From: a virus
Length of the DNA: 64,000 bases
Direction: 5' to 3' (one strand)
IMG/VR virus record: IMGVR_UViG_3300042517_000805
Coordinates: 1-64,000 of that record
Part shown: in pieces, positions 1 to 6,012 of the stretch
How the letters are laid out: each line of letters starts with the position of its first letter
How positions within the stretch are numbered: the stretch's first letter is position 1
Translations under genes and position numbers: made by a program
The notes under the pieces: generated by a model
What the model was told of the DNA's origin: nothing
What the model saw: the letters and a program-made list of their open reading frames with translations, nothing else
Database searches by the model: none

Positions 1-71
1 ATATTCTCACATACCAGATTATACAAATAGTTAATTTCGGTTTTGGTCAGCTCAAGCGTTGTAGTTTTCAT
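1..71 (-). CDS. Small hypothetical protein, 5' part only
   Basis: Reading leftward, an ATG at 71 overlaps the stop codon of the upstream gene (GGATGAAA), giving MKTTTLELTKTEINYLYN and then running off the window edge. The overlap and shared direction suggest it is the third gene of a translationally coupled set of tiny genes. Function is unknown; only about 23 residues are visible. Confidence 0.6.
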   Translation of the reverse strand, partial: MKTTTLELTKTEINYLYNLVCEN

Positions 72-196
72 CCCTTAGTAACCTCAATACTCCACTTAGT
101 ACCCTTCAACTCAGCAATCACACACATGTCCAACTTAACCAGTTCAGCCACAATTTCGGCCAAACGCTCAATCTCATTAATATTTAAGTAGATCAT
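68..196 (-). CDS. Small hypothetical protein (42 aa)
   Basis: A 42-residue frame starting MIYLNINEIERLAEIVAEL. Its ATG overlaps the upstream TAA (TAATG) and its TGA overlaps the next ATG (ATGA), the usual sign of translational coupling in phage mini-operons. The N-terminal half looks helical and amphipathic; the C-terminal half (LKGTKWSIEVTK) looks like a beta hairpin. I recognise no family. The overlap pattern is what supports it as real. Confidence 0.65.
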   Translation of the reverse strand: MIYLNINEIERLAEIVAELVKLDMCVIAELKGTKWSIEVTKG

Positions 197-372
197 TATA
201 CCCTCATCACTATCTTTTCGTACTCAGTAATCAAATCAGTCACCGTTATACCATACTTCTCTGCTAAAGTCAATGCGTCTTTTTTAGCAGGACTCCTGAT
301 CATCATTGGGTTTTTAAGAACCCTAAGAACATAAACTATCGCTGCGTTTCTATCTGATTCTTCTTTATTCAT
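196..372 (-). CDS. Small hypothetical protein (58 aa)
   Basis: This 58-residue frame (MNKEESDRNAAIVYVLRVLK...) is preceded by a strong ribosome-binding site, AAAGGAGAAGTG, next to the ATG. It is the first protein gene after the tRNA-like sequence at 418-490 and leads three overlapping genes that run to the left edge. It is probably transcribed from the promoter at 987-1014 together with the RNA. No family recognised; mostly helical and basic. Confidence 0.75.
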   Translation of the reverse strand: MNKEESDRNAAIVYVLRVLKNPMMIRSPAKKDALTLAEKYGITVTDLITEYEKIVMRV

Positions 373-417
373 CACTTCTCCTTTGTATTGTTATACCGGC
401 TGTTAATGGATCGACTT

Positions 418-490
418 ACCAGATAACAGGGTTTGAACCTGTAACTCCTCTCATCTCTGAGTGGAACTCTGCCATTTGAGTTATATCCAG
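418..490 (-). tRNA. tRNA-like gene, anticodon not assignable
   Basis: On the minus strand a 73-nt unit folds with a 7-bp acceptor stem (CTGGATA/TATCTGG, with two G-U pairs), a D arm (ACTC/GAGT, loop AAATGGCA) and a perfect T arm (ACAGG-TTCAAAC-CCTGT). The length matches a class I tRNA without encoded CCA. The anticodon arm is abnormal: with standard numbering the stem does not pair and U33 is missing. A shifted CC-A-CTC/GAG-A-GG stem leaves a 6-nt loop. It may be a degenerate tRNA, a tRNA mimic or an atypical tRNA, so I give no amino acid. Confidence 0.55.
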
Positions 491-504
491 CGATAGTTTT
501 ACAG

Positions 505-985
505 ATAATGTCCGGTATCACGCATTAACTAACCTCAAGGTTTTACCTTATCTAAGGTTTCTATCCGACCCCTGTTTGTAATCAGCGAACCATTTACGAC
601 TCCGGTTCTATACTCCACTAATACCCGATATTTTTAACCCTTGGGCCAGGTAAACACTAGTGGAAACCGTCCACGGAAACCTCCCTGAGATTGTTCATGA
701 AGCAATCTGTCTGGCTCTTGGGAACGATTACTGATTGTATTATAACGTGGTGAGGACGCGATCCCCCATAGATTGGCACTACTATCCAGTGCGTAACCGG
801 CACTGTCAGCATCATCGCTGCCGCGACATGCGATGCTTATCGTAATGAGTTACCCAACCTAGTCCAAGGCATGGACCCACGAGTTTTGTATTGTAAAGCA
901 GATAGGGTTGAGCCATACTCGACAGCCATTTAACCGTGGCTACTTTGATATCATTCTGCCAGCGGCCCTCATCTGCTTGTTTCTT
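505..985 (-). ncRNA. Candidate large structured non-coding RNA
   Basis: About 480 nt without a convincing protein gene lie between a good leftward promoter (987-1014) and the tRNA-like gene. Helices visible by eye are: 8 bp at 971-978/896-903 (AAGCAGAT/ATCTGCTT); 6 bp at 813-818/830-835; CAGTGC/GCACTG at 787-792/800-805 with a 7-nt loop, which competes with 776-780/788-792; and a palindrome at 545-558. A large RNA beside tRNA genes in a phage recalls the GOLLD and ROOL classes, but I cannot identify their conserved motifs. A leader or intron remnant is possible. Confidence 0.4.
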
Positions 986-986
986 A

Positions 987-1014
987 ACTATACCTCATTA
1001 TTTTTTGTTGTCAA
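987..1014 (-). promoter_or_regulatory. Sigma70-type promoter for the RNA/tRNA-like unit
   Basis: Minus strand TTGACA, 16-nt spacer, TATAGT. It faces left towards the structured RNA, the tRNA-like gene and the three tiny genes. Unlike most promoters of this region it lacks a CGATA motif. Confidence 0.7.
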
Positions 1015-1032
1015 GTATTTTTGAAAGAACAG

Positions 1033-1151
1033 GACAGGCAGCACTGGGCGTCGCACCCACCATAGTACGCGAACTATGTTGCTTCAACGTAGGTCTATTT
1101 AGCAGTTTATCTTGGCCTTCGATAAACGCGAACAACCTTGTGCTACCTGTC
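1033..1151 (-). ncRNA. Small structured RNA with tRNA-like closing stem
   Basis: A 119-nt segment closed by a 12-bp helix, GACAGGTAGCAC with GTGCTGCCTGTC (one G-U pair). Inside, by eye: a 7-bp hairpin GTTTATC/GATAAAC (1105-1127), GTTG/CAAC, ATAGT/ACTAT and a T-arm-like TGGG-TGCGACG-CCCA placed exactly before the 3' closing strand. The acceptor plus T arm mimic a tRNA, but 112 nt between acceptor ends is too long and no anticodon arm fits. It has its own consensus promoter at 1172-1200, about 14 nt upstream of the stem. Nothing in it codes for protein. Confidence 0.55.
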
Positions 1152-1171
1152 TTGTCCTCTCTTGTTCAATC

Positions 1172-1200
1172 ATTCTACATCTATTATCGTCACTTGTCAA
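1172..1200 (-). promoter_or_regulatory. Sigma70-type promoter with CGATAATA spacer motif
   Basis: Minus strand TTGACA, 17-nt spacer containing CGATAATA, then TAGAAT. The predicted start lies near 1165, just before the 12-bp closing stem of the small RNA. Confidence 0.8.
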
Positions 1201-1254
1201 GAGGCTTCTGTAGGAATTCCAAAAATTTTTTAGTATTGACGTAACCCTATGATA

Positions 1255-1322
1255 CACAAGCACTTACATCAAAGTCGGCCGCCCGCCCTATCCCTAAGTT
1301 CTTTAAGGATAAGGACTTACGA
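1255..1322 (-). repeat. Intergenic palindromic element, copy 1
   Basis: First of ten related elements. Plus-strand pattern: CACTTACATCAAA, GC-rich core (GGCCGCCCGCCC), CCTAAGTTCTTT, AAGGATAAGGACTTAC. The arms AAGTyCTT and AAGGACTT are inverted copies. It begins directly after the stop codon of the gene at 1323-1502, so it is the 3' untranslated region of that unit. Confidence 0.7.
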
Positions 1323-1502
1323 TCAGTAGTCTTCAGCCTCAATAGGCTCGTCGGCAGAGTAATTGGAGTTGGTCAACACTTCTGGCCTATACTTACTCAA
1401 CTTTTTATCCAGACACTCCAAACAAACCCTACCCAGTGGAATTCCCCTAGCATCACTTTCCCACCAACTTTTCTTGCCAGACCCACATGGACAAACTCTC
1501 AT
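1323..1502 (-). CDS. SEC-C-like zinc-binding small protein (59 aa)
   Basis: A 59-residue protein beginning MRVCPCGSGKKSWWESDARG. CPCGSGKKSW matches the metal-binding SEC-C type motif (CxCxSGKK), and a second pair, CLEC, follows at about 27-30, so one zinc site is likely. The C-terminal tail is acidic (DEPIEAEDY). Similar short CPCGSGK...ESW proteins are common accessory proteins of phages and bacteria, without a known role. RBS AAGGGG is 6 nt upstream. It is second in a two-gene unit after 1512-1715. Confidence 0.8.
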   Translation of the reverse strand: MRVCPCGSGKKSWWESDARGIPLGRVCLECLDKKLSKYRPEVLTNSNYSADEPIEAEDY

Positions 1503-1511
1503 GATATCCCC

Positions 1512-1715
1512 TTAGTTATTACTAGCCCCAATAGACTCACGAACCCTAACCGCACCTTCGTTCTTGGCAATCTCAAGAGCCCTACAAAAGAACTCAAAGA
1601 AAATATCCAACTCATCATGAATAGACTGCTCATCCACAGTAGCAGCATTAAACAGACGAATGGAAAAATCGGCCACACAATCACAAACAGCCATACGTTC
1701 ATCATCTGTCAACAT
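1512..1715 (-). CDS. Small acidic hypothetical protein (67 aa)
   Basis: Starts MLTDDERMAVCDCVADFSIR after a good RBS (AAGGGAGAA). Predicted all-helical and acidic. It is the first gene of a two-gene unit from the promoter at 1736-1764, followed after 9 nt by the SEC-C-like protein. No family recognised. The alternative frame over the same DNA (1499-1705) has no RBS and is a shadow. Confidence 0.8.
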   Translation of the reverse strand: MLTDDERMAVCDCVADFSIRLFNAATVDEQSIHDELDIFFEFFCRALEIAKNEGAVRVRESIGASNN

Positions 1716-1735
1716 AAAATTCTCCCTTTCTGCTC

Positions 1736-1764
1736 AATATACTCTATGAAAAACTCTTTGTCAA
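1736..1764 (-). promoter_or_regulatory. Sigma70-type promoter
   Basis: Minus strand TTGACA, 17-nt spacer, TATATT, upstream of the gene at 1512-1715. This is one of the two promoters in the region with no CGATA motif. Confidence 0.8.
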
Positions 1765-1811
1765 GCCCCAACTATTGGCTGACTATACCCACTCAGCCCG
1801 ACCCGCTAGGG

Positions 1812-1961
1812 TTAGGCGGGACAACTATGGGTAATTCGCTCAATGAGCAAATTCTTCCCATACAACTTTTCGGCCTGAGACAACGCATGATAGGTACTGT
1901 ACGCATGAACATATCCTACCACCTTATTACCCTTCATGACCATATAGGTATCGGTACTCAT
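1812..1961 (-). CDS. Small hypothetical protein (49 aa)
   Basis: A 49-residue frame starting MSTDTYMVMKGNKVVGYVHA. Its ATG overlaps the stop of the upstream gene (AATGA) and an RBS (GGAGGATGA) lies inside that gene's end, so it is probably translated by coupling. The sequence (KGNKVVGYVHAYSTYHALSQAEKLYGKNLLIERI) looks like a small alpha/beta domain. A GC-rich hairpin (CCCGC/GCGGG) directly after the stop may terminate the unit. Confidence 0.75.
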   Translation of the reverse strand: MSTDTYMVMKGNKVVGYVHAYSTYHALSQAEKLYGKNLLIERITHSCPA

Positions 1962-2230
1962 TCGTCATCCTCCGATCCGGCAAACATACTATTCCAGCAC
2001 TCATCGTCAAATCCCGTCATCAGAATTTCACGCTGTTCAGCATTGAGATGAAGAAAGCAGTTTTGAATCAACTCTCCATTGAGCCAACGCTGTGCGTCAG
2101 CAAGTCGAGTAGAGATTGCAAAATCCTTGCCGCTCTTGGTCTGACCCTCAAACATCACCCAAGAGCCATCGCTGCTAACAGTTCGCGTGACATCATCACT
2201 AAAAGCAAACGGCTTACCGAGCATAAACAT
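1958..2230 (-). CDS. Hypothetical protein (90 aa)
   Basis: Starts MFMLGKPFAFSDDVTRTVSS behind a strong RBS (AAAGGAGAA). The N-terminal half predicts beta strands (SWVMFEGQTKSGKDFAIS), then a helical and acidic C-terminus (GSEDDE). First gene of a two-gene unit from the promoter at 2258-2286. No recognised family. Confidence 0.8.
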   Translation of the reverse strand: MFMLGKPFAFSDDVTRTVSSDGSWVMFEGQTKSGKDFAISTRLADAQRWLNGELIQNCFLHLNAEQREILMTGFDDECWNSMFAGSEDDE

Positions 2231-2257
2231 CTTCTTTTTCTCCTTTTGATTCCTTGT

Positions 2258-2286
2258 ATTCTACACTACTATTATCGACCTGTCAA
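2258..2286 (-). promoter_or_regulatory. Sigma70-type promoter with CGATAATA spacer motif
   Basis: Minus strand TTGACA, 17-nt spacer GGT-CGATAATA-GTAGTG, TAGAAT. Drives the genes at 1958-2230 and 1812-1961. Confidence 0.85.
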
Positions 2287-2330
2287 GAGGAAAAACTTGA
2301 GCAAAAAAAGATTGTCGTAAAGTGTTGTGA

Positions 2331-2402
2331 GATAAAGACTTACGACTCGCGGGGCGGGCCGACCTCGCCCTAAGTCCTTTGGTGTCAAAGAGTTAGGGGT
2401 TG
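2331..2402 (-). repeat. Intergenic palindromic element, copy 2
   Basis: AAGACTTACGACTC, GC core GGGGCGGGCCG, CCTCGCCCTAAGTCCTTTGG, then AAAGAGTTAGGGG. Lies between the promoter of the 1958 unit and the stop of the gene at 2432. Arms and core order match the other copies. Confidence 0.7.
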
Positions 2403-2431
2403 GTCAGTTAGTAGGCAGAGACTGCTAGTTT

Positions 2432-2836
2432 TTAGAACAGGTTAGCAAACCCGCTCTTGAACAAAGCACCGGCCAGCAACGGCTTTCGGCACTTCGTTAC
2501 ACGTTCTGCGTAGAAATTACGCACCTTACCATCCGCAGTTCGACACGTTACCAGATTACTGGTACGCACAAACTCAGGATCATTGATACGATACCGACTC
2601 TTGCGATTGAGTCTCGCAATCTGATCGGCAGTCAACGTCTGCTTGCCAATCACCTTAGCAAGAAAACGCTCATGCGTTCCATGCAAAGGCTGCTCGTAAA
2701 CAAAGTTGAAAACCTGACCCTCTTGGGCATTCGCCAAGCTAGCTTTCGATCCACCATAGACCGAATAGAAGACGAAACCCACAACAGCAACGGCAGCAGC
2801 CGCAAAAATCGCACCAAACAGAATCACATCGTTCAT
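2432..2836 (-). CDS. Single-pass membrane protein (134 aa)
   Basis: I start at 2836 (MNDVILFGAIFAAAAVAVVG) because AAAGGG lies 5 nt upstream. The longer frame from 2875 would begin at the predicted transcription start. Residues about 3-25 are a hydrophobic membrane segment; the rest is basic and soluble (EQPLHGTHERFLAKVIGKQT...) and predicted to be cytoplasmic. Single-gene unit from the promoter at 2882-2910. Function unknown. Confidence 0.75.
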   Translation of the reverse strand: MNDVILFGAIFAAAAVAVVGFVFYSVYGGSKASLANAQEGQVFNFVYEQPLHGTHERFLAKVIGKQTLTADQIARLNRKSRYRINDPEFVRTSNLVTCRTADGKVRNFYAERVTKCRKPLLAGALFKSGFANLF

Positions 2837-2881
2837 AGAAACCCTTTCAAATTGAAAACCGATCACAACATCCATGCCACA

Positions 2882-2910
2882 AGTCTACACTAATTATCGT
2901 CATTTGTCAA
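2882..2910 (-). promoter_or_regulatory. Sigma70-type promoter with CGATAATT spacer motif
   Basis: Minus strand TTGACA, 17-nt spacer AATGA-CGATAATT-AGTG, TAGACT. The TGA inside TTGACA is also the stop codon of the upstream gene (2907-3170), so the two units are packed without a spare base. Confidence 0.8.
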
Positions 2911-3170
2911 GCGGGAACTTTAGAAAAATTTTCTTCCCAATACTCTACCATTTCAGCCATGTTGATACCACTATCATTCCAAGCCACACAATCGGGCGTT
3001 TCGAACCGAATAGGACTCACTTCAAAAATCTCACGAATCAAAATTCTAAAATGATCGTAAGAGCCACACTGTTTGGCTAGAGTATACAAACCCTCATCGT
3101 TGCTGATCCACAAGCAGACATTCCAAGTTTGATAGTTTTGATAGCCGTTATAGGTTCCGTCGGGACTCAT
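2907..3170 (-). CDS. YxNxxTWN-LWI family phage protein (87 aa)
   Basis: The N-terminal block YNGYQNYQTWNVCLWISNDE is the signature of a small accessory family widespread in phages (I recall it as DUF7249), of unknown function. The remainder is helical, ending MAEMVEYWEENFSKVPA. No classical RBS is evident: the ATG is preceded by GGTGAGAAC. Single-gene unit from the promoter at 3201-3229. Confidence 0.8.
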   Translation of the reverse strand: MSPDGTYNGYQNYQTWNVCLWISNDEGLYTLAKQCGSYDHFRILIREIFEVSPIRFETPDCVAWNDSGINMAEMVEYWEENFSKVPA

Positions 3171-3200
3171 GTTCTCACCCTTGCCTTTCTTCTATACTGC

Positions 3201-3229
3201 ATTCTACTATCTATTATCGTCAATTGCAA
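3201..3229 (-). promoter_or_regulatory. Sigma70-type promoter with CGATAATA spacer motif
   Basis: Minus strand TTGCAA, 17-nt spacer TTGA-CGATAATA-GATAG, TAGAAT. Drives the gene at 2907-3170. Confidence 0.75.
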
Positions 3230-3280
3230 GTGGTAAACTTGAATCTTTCAGCATTGCAAGGTTTCCGTAAGTCTTTATTC

Positions 3281-3349
3281 GATAAGGAGTTACAACAATC
3301 TGGGGCGCCCGCCCTTACCCCAAGTTCTTTGGAGTTAAGGACTTGCGTC
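3281..3349 (-). repeat. Intergenic palindromic element, copy 3
   Basis: GATAAGGAGTTACAACAATC, GC core GGGGCGCCCGCCC, CCCCAAGTTCTTTGG, TTAAGGACTTGCG. It abuts the stop of the gene at 3348-3893. A short CCGTAAGTCTTTATTCG segment precedes it. Confidence 0.7.
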
Positions 3350-3893
3350 AAGCTTTCACTTTCTGCTTTTTCTTTTTTGTTACGGGCATCTTGAGCTTTT
3401 TCCAAGCTGTTCCTTCAAGATTACGAAAAGAAGAAGTAGTAACATCGATCTGGCTTGCCTTAGAACGATGATTACCAACAAACTCCCTCGCTGTCGCTTT
3501 GGTCATCCATCGGACTTTAGGCCCATTAGGAGTAACATATACCAGAAAAAGAATATCAAACTTAGACAATTGCACATGCTTGAATGAAAATTTATATCTA
3601 GTAATTTTCTTAGTCCTGCTACTAACCAGAGGAGTAGCTAAAGCTGATTTCACTTCAATCCTAACATCCTTATTCAAGGTAATGTCGTGGGAATGAGATC
3701 CACCATGATAGCTTGTCTTGTGCTTCTTCAGCAGTCCATCCCTAACCATCTTTTCAATTGCATGACCACGAAACTGCGACCCCATCTTAGAGAGTTTATA
3801 TGCTGATTCGCTCTTGGATGGAGAGAAAATAGCAGGCCGCTTCAATCCCTTGAGTTCTGGAAGCACACGACTCAAATCTTTCATCGTGAACAT
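3348..3893 (-). CDS. Putative PD-(D/E)XK nuclease-like protein (181 aa)
   Basis: RBS AAAGGAGG precedes the ATG. Residues about 38-85 contain QFRGHAIEKMVRDGLL, then HDITLNKDVRIEVKSA. A helix with E, then D-x(n)-ExK, is the layout of PD-(D/E)XK/restriction-like nucleases (E46, D70, E79-V-K81 by my count). The C-terminus is very basic (KKLKMPVTKKKKQKVKA), suiting DNA binding. Family assignment is by motif only. Host DNA degradation would be a plausible early role. Single-gene unit. Confidence 0.5.
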   Translation of the reverse strand: MFTMKDLSRVLPELKGLKRPAIFSPSKSESAYKLSKMGSQFRGHAIEKMVRDGLLKKHKTSYHGGSHSHDITLNKDVRIEVKSALATPLVSSRTKKITRYKFSFKHVQLSKFDILFLVYVTPNGPKVRWMTKATAREFVGNHRSKASQIDVTTSSFRNLEGTAWKKLKMPVTKKKKQKVKA

Positions 3894-3917
3894 AGCTTGT
3901 CCTCCTTTGGTTGAGTC

Positions 3918-3945
3918 ATTCTACAGGAGTATCGGCTATTGTCAA
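3918..3945 (-). promoter_or_regulatory. Sigma70-type promoter with CGATA motif
   Basis: Minus strand TTGACA, 16-nt spacer containing CCGATACTC, TAGAAT. Drives the nuclease-like gene at 3348-3893. Confidence 0.7.
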
Positions 3946-3988
3946 TAGATTCGGTAAGAAATTCTCTTTCGTCACAATCCTATGCAAG

Positions 3989-4056
3989 ATAAGGACTTAC
4001 GTCAAATCCGGCTCCCCGCGTCGGCCCTAAGTGCTTGAACACAAAGGGTTTACGAC
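3989..4056 (-). repeat. Intergenic palindromic element, copy 4
   Basis: ATAAGGACTTACGTCAAATC, core CGGCTCCCCGCG, GGCCCTAAGTGCTT, AAAGGGTTTACG. Lies just after the stop of the gene at 4070-4300. Confidence 0.7.
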
Positions 4057-4069
4057 GAGAGATTATTTT

Positions 4070-4300
4070 TTACTCAAAATCAACAAAGATGATTTGAGCA
4101 TAGCCGCGAGGCTTAACGGTATAGCCATCGCCATAGTCAAGAGTATCGGCCTTGACCGCAGTCATACCGGCCAGAGCCTTGGCCTTACGAATAACACTAC
4201 GCTGAGAAGCATTCTTCTTGGGGATGAACTCATAACGATTCACCCAACCATAGTTAGCTTCACCACCAAAAGTATCCGTATGGGTAACAACGCACTTCAT
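4070..4300 (-). CDS. TDTFGGEANYxWV family protein (76 aa)
   Basis: Contains THTDTFGGEANYGWVNRYEF, a recognisable motif of a small family found in phages and some bacteria with no known function, followed by a basic helix and YGDGYTVKPRGYAQIIFVDFE. The ATG overlaps the stop of the preceding gene (ATGA). It is the third gene of the unit from the promoter at 4703-4730. Confidence 0.8.
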   Translation of the reverse strand: MKCVVTHTDTFGGEANYGWVNRYEFIPKKNASQRSVIRKAKALAGMTAVKADTLDYGDGYTVKPRGYAQIIFVDFE

Positions 4301-4443
4301 TTAACAAGTTCCTTTGCTTTCATGGTTTCAAGATACAACTGTTCCAACATCTTCACACGATTCACTGCACGACTAGCTTCACGATTCATGAGTATAACAG
4401 CTTTCTGGTGTGCTGTCAAGGGCTTTTTGTTTTTAGTTTTCAT
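4297..4443 (-). CDS. Small basic helical protein (48 aa)
   Basis: I start at 4443 (MKTKNKKPLTAHQKAVILMN), which has a GAGGAATAAA site just upstream. The longer in-frame extension to 4539 overlaps the preceding gene and lacks an RBS. Lys/Arg-rich and predicted as one or two amphipathic helices. Coupled by ATGA overlap to the next gene. Function unknown. Confidence 0.75.
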   Translation of the reverse strand: MKTKNKKPLTAHQKAVILMNREASRAVNRVKMLEQLYLETMKAKELVK

Positions 4444-4459
4444 TTTATTCCTCACTAGA

Positions 4460-4666
4460 CTACCACCCATTACGGCGGCACTCTTCATTCCAAGCTTCCA
4501 CTTCTTCCCGTTGCTTACGAGTAACCGCCGGACCCTCACCAGTCAGATAAGCATCACGAGCAGCATCATACCCATCGTCACTATCCACAAACGGTTCGCA
4601 GTGTTCCTTGCAACGCGAGCAAATATCACCACGATAGATCATCACACCACAGCAATCACTCAACAT
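4460..4666 (-). CDS. Small zinc-ribbon-like protein (68 aa)
   Basis: The N-terminus MLSDCCGVMIYRGDICSRC has two Cys pairs (CC at 5-6, CSRC at 16-19, and C23) suited to one zinc ion, followed by an acidic and helical tail ending ECRRNGW. First gene of a three-gene unit. The ATG follows a GAGAGAGTGAAAG purine stretch. Role unknown. Confidence 0.8.
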   Translation of the reverse strand: MLSDCCGVMIYRGDICSRCKEHCEPFVDSDDGYDAARDAYLTGEGPAVTRKQREEVEAWNEECRRNGW

Positions 4667-4702
4667 CTTTCACTCTCTCTTTCTCTATCTCTTATATCGA
4701 CA

Positions 4703-4730
4703 AGTATAGCATAGAAACTTTAGGTGTCAA
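4703..4730 (-). promoter_or_regulatory. Sigma70-type promoter, CGATA after the -10
   Basis: Minus strand TTGACA, 16-nt spacer, TATACT, followed at once by TGTCGATATAAG, so the CGATA motif sits at the predicted start site rather than in the spacer. Drives 4460, 4297 and 4070. Confidence 0.75.
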
Positions 4731-4802
4731 GCAGAAAATTTTGAAAAAAAAGAAAAGATTTTTTGGCACGACATCTGCTATGAGTCATAAGTCCTTACTG
4801 CT

Positions 4803-4870
4803 AAAGGATTTACGTCAAATCCGGCCCGCCCCGCCAGCCCTAAGTGCTTACGCACAAAGGGTTTAGGGCG
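4803..4870 (-). repeat. Intergenic palindromic element, copy 5
   Basis: AAAGGATTTACGTCAAATCC, core GGCCCGCCCCGCC, AGCCCTAAGTGCTTACG, AAAGGGTTTAGG. Precedes the stop of the gene at 4876. An extra CATAAGTCCTTACTG lies just to its left. Confidence 0.75.
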
Positions 4871-4875
4871 AGTGC

Positions 4876-5268
4876 TTAGAATTTTCCTCCAAAATCTGGA
4901 CTAATTCCAAGTTGCTCCTGAACATCTTCATCGTTCAGGGTATCTTCATCCATCATGAAATCCATATCATCAAAGAACATTTCGATTTCTGGCTGTCCAT
5001 CATGGGCCATAATAGCAGCAAAATCATAGATCATAAAGTAAGCCGTAGCTTGCACCCATGATTCTACAAGTCCCGAATGTAACTCAATAGTGTCTCTATT
5101 AAGATAAACATACTCTATTGCAGAACACTTTGTGCTATCATTCATCTCATCCCATACCGGAATTTCATACTTATTCAATTCTTCAGCAAGAACGCCATCT
5201 TCTAGCCACTGTGAATAATTCTCATATGTAGCTTCAATCATTCCCGTCGCAATCTTTCGATACTGCAT
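4876..5268 (-). CDS. Acidic hypothetical protein (130 aa)
   Basis: Starts MQYRKIATGMIEATYENYSQ after a good RBS (AAAAGGAAAG). Strongly acidic, mostly helical, with an Asp/Met/Phe-rich stretch (FFDDMDFMMDEDTLNDEDVQ). No signal peptide. Last gene of the four-gene unit from the promoter at 5838-5866. Acidic phage early proteins sometimes mimic DNA or bind host factors, but nothing here proves that. Confidence 0.75.
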   Translation of the reverse strand: MQYRKIATGMIEATYENYSQWLEDGVLAEELNKYEIPVWDEMNDSTKCSAIEYVYLNRDTIELHSGLVESWVQATAYFMIYDFAAIMAHDGQPEIEMFFDDMDFMMDEDTLNDEDVQEQLGISPDFGGKF

Positions 5269-5284
5269 TGTTCTTTCCTTTTAA

Positions 5285-5560
5285 TTAGTCGTTATATGGC
5301 CCGTCTTCATTGTAGTCCACAAATCCCACAGCCTCATCGGCGTGGAAATCTTCTACTCCATCGTCACCATAGTAACCGTAATCCTCGTCGGTTCCCCATC
5401 CAGCGGAAGCCAACGCAGATTCAGCATCACCATCCATACTATCATCAAACGAATCATCAGAATCATTCTCCAGGTCATCATTTCCAGCCCAATAATCGTT
5501 AGTACGATCATCAGCGTCGATACCGTAAAAATCTTCAAGATCGTCATATTCGTAGCTCAT
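5285..5560 (-). CDS. Highly acidic Asp/Tyr/Gly-rich protein (91 aa)
   Basis: Starts at MSYEYDDLEDFYGIDADDRT, with RBS GAGGG 7 nt upstream; the TTG two codons earlier is less likely. Roughly a third of residues are Asp or Glu, with Tyr and Gly filling most of the rest (DEDYGYYGDDGVEDF). Likely disordered. The extreme charge could suit a DNA mimic or decoy, an inference only. Its ATG follows the stop of the tiny gene at 5563. Confidence 0.7.
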   Translation of the reverse strand: MSYEYDDLEDFYGIDADDRTNDYWAGNDDLENDSDDSFDDSMDGDAESALASAGWGTDEDYGYYGDDGVEDFHADEAVGFVDYNEDGPYND

Positions 5561-5562
5561 GA

Positions 5563-5634
5563 TCAATCCCTCACGATGGTAGTAACGTAAAACAAACCCA
5601 CATAGCCCACAACAAAAGCAATTGCACTAAGCAT
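5563..5634 (-). CDS. Tiny single-pass membrane peptide (23 aa)
   Basis: MLSAIAFVVGYVGLFYVTTI plus VRD. The ATG overlaps the end of the preceding gene and has GAGGAGTATACTA as RBS, and the stop lies 2 nt before the next start. Almost the whole peptide is one hydrophobic segment with a charged C-terminus. Only 23 codons, so the RBS and the snug gene packing are the main support. Confidence 0.55.
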   Translation of the reverse strand: MLSAIAFVVGYVGLFYVTTIVRD

Positions 5635-5800
5635 TAGTATACTCCTCGGGAACGAATTCGTCAACAGCACCTACAACGTCAGCCCAATCCCAAAAATTGA
5701 CTTCCACACTGGGGTCATCGATAGGCTCGACCATCGGCTCAACAATCCCCGCTTCGGCCATGTCGTTCAGAATATCGTTGATCTCGTCGAAGTTCAGCAT
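5627..5800 (-). CDS. Small acidic protein (57 aa)
   Basis: I start at 5800 (MLNFDEINDILNDMAEAGIV), 9 nt after AGGAA. The upstream extension to 5866 would run into the promoter. Acidic throughout (EPMVEPIDDPSVEVNFWDWA...), predicted helical at the N-terminus. First gene of the four-gene unit 5800 to 4876. Confidence 0.7.
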   Translation of the reverse strand: MLNFDEINDILNDMAEAGIVEPMVEPIDDPSVEVNFWDWADVVGAVDEFVPEEYTNA

Positions 5801-5837
5801 GATTCTGGTTCCTGTGGTTTCCGTTCGTGATGCTGCG

Positions 5838-5866
5838 ATTATACTCTTATTATCGGCCAGCGTCAA
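5838..5866 (-). promoter_or_regulatory. Sigma70-type promoter with CGATAATA spacer motif
   Basis: Minus strand TTGACG, 17-nt spacer CTGGC-CGATAATA-AGAG, TATAAT. Drives 5627, 5563, 5285 and 4876. Confidence 0.85.
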
Positions 5867-5943
5867 GCAGAAACTTGGAAAATTCCAGAATATAATTTCA
5901 TGCCAAAGACGAAAAATCTTTTAGTTAACGTAAAGTCTTGGTG

Positions 5944-6012
5944 CATAAACACTTACGCTTCGCGGGGGCGGCCGGACTCGACGTAAGTCCTTACAGGTGA
6001 AGGAGATACGTC
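5944..6012 (-). repeat. Intergenic palindromic element, copy 6
   Basis: CATAAACACTTACGC, core CGGGGGCGGCCGG, ACTCGACGTAAGTCCTTAC, GTGAAGGAGATACGTC. The end of the 26-residue frame (5991-6071) lies inside this copy, unlike the other copies, which begin after the stop. Confidence 0.65.

Noticed and set aside
505-1165. tmRNA or RNase P RNA
   Set aside because: I found neither a tag-peptide frame with tmRNA-type ends nor the conserved RNase P core sequences.
936-1244. Rightward frame of 102 residues over the RNA cluster
   Set aside because: No RBS, runs across a leftward promoter and the structured RNA, composition not protein-like.
3220-3405. Leftward 61-residue frame
   Set aside because: Overlaps the end of the nuclease-like gene, palindromic element 3 and the promoter at 3201-3229; no RBS.
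4031-4714. Rightward 227-residue frame
   Set aside because: Antisense to three leftward genes with RBSs and overlaps; Ser/Leu/Thr-rich composition typical of a shadow frame.
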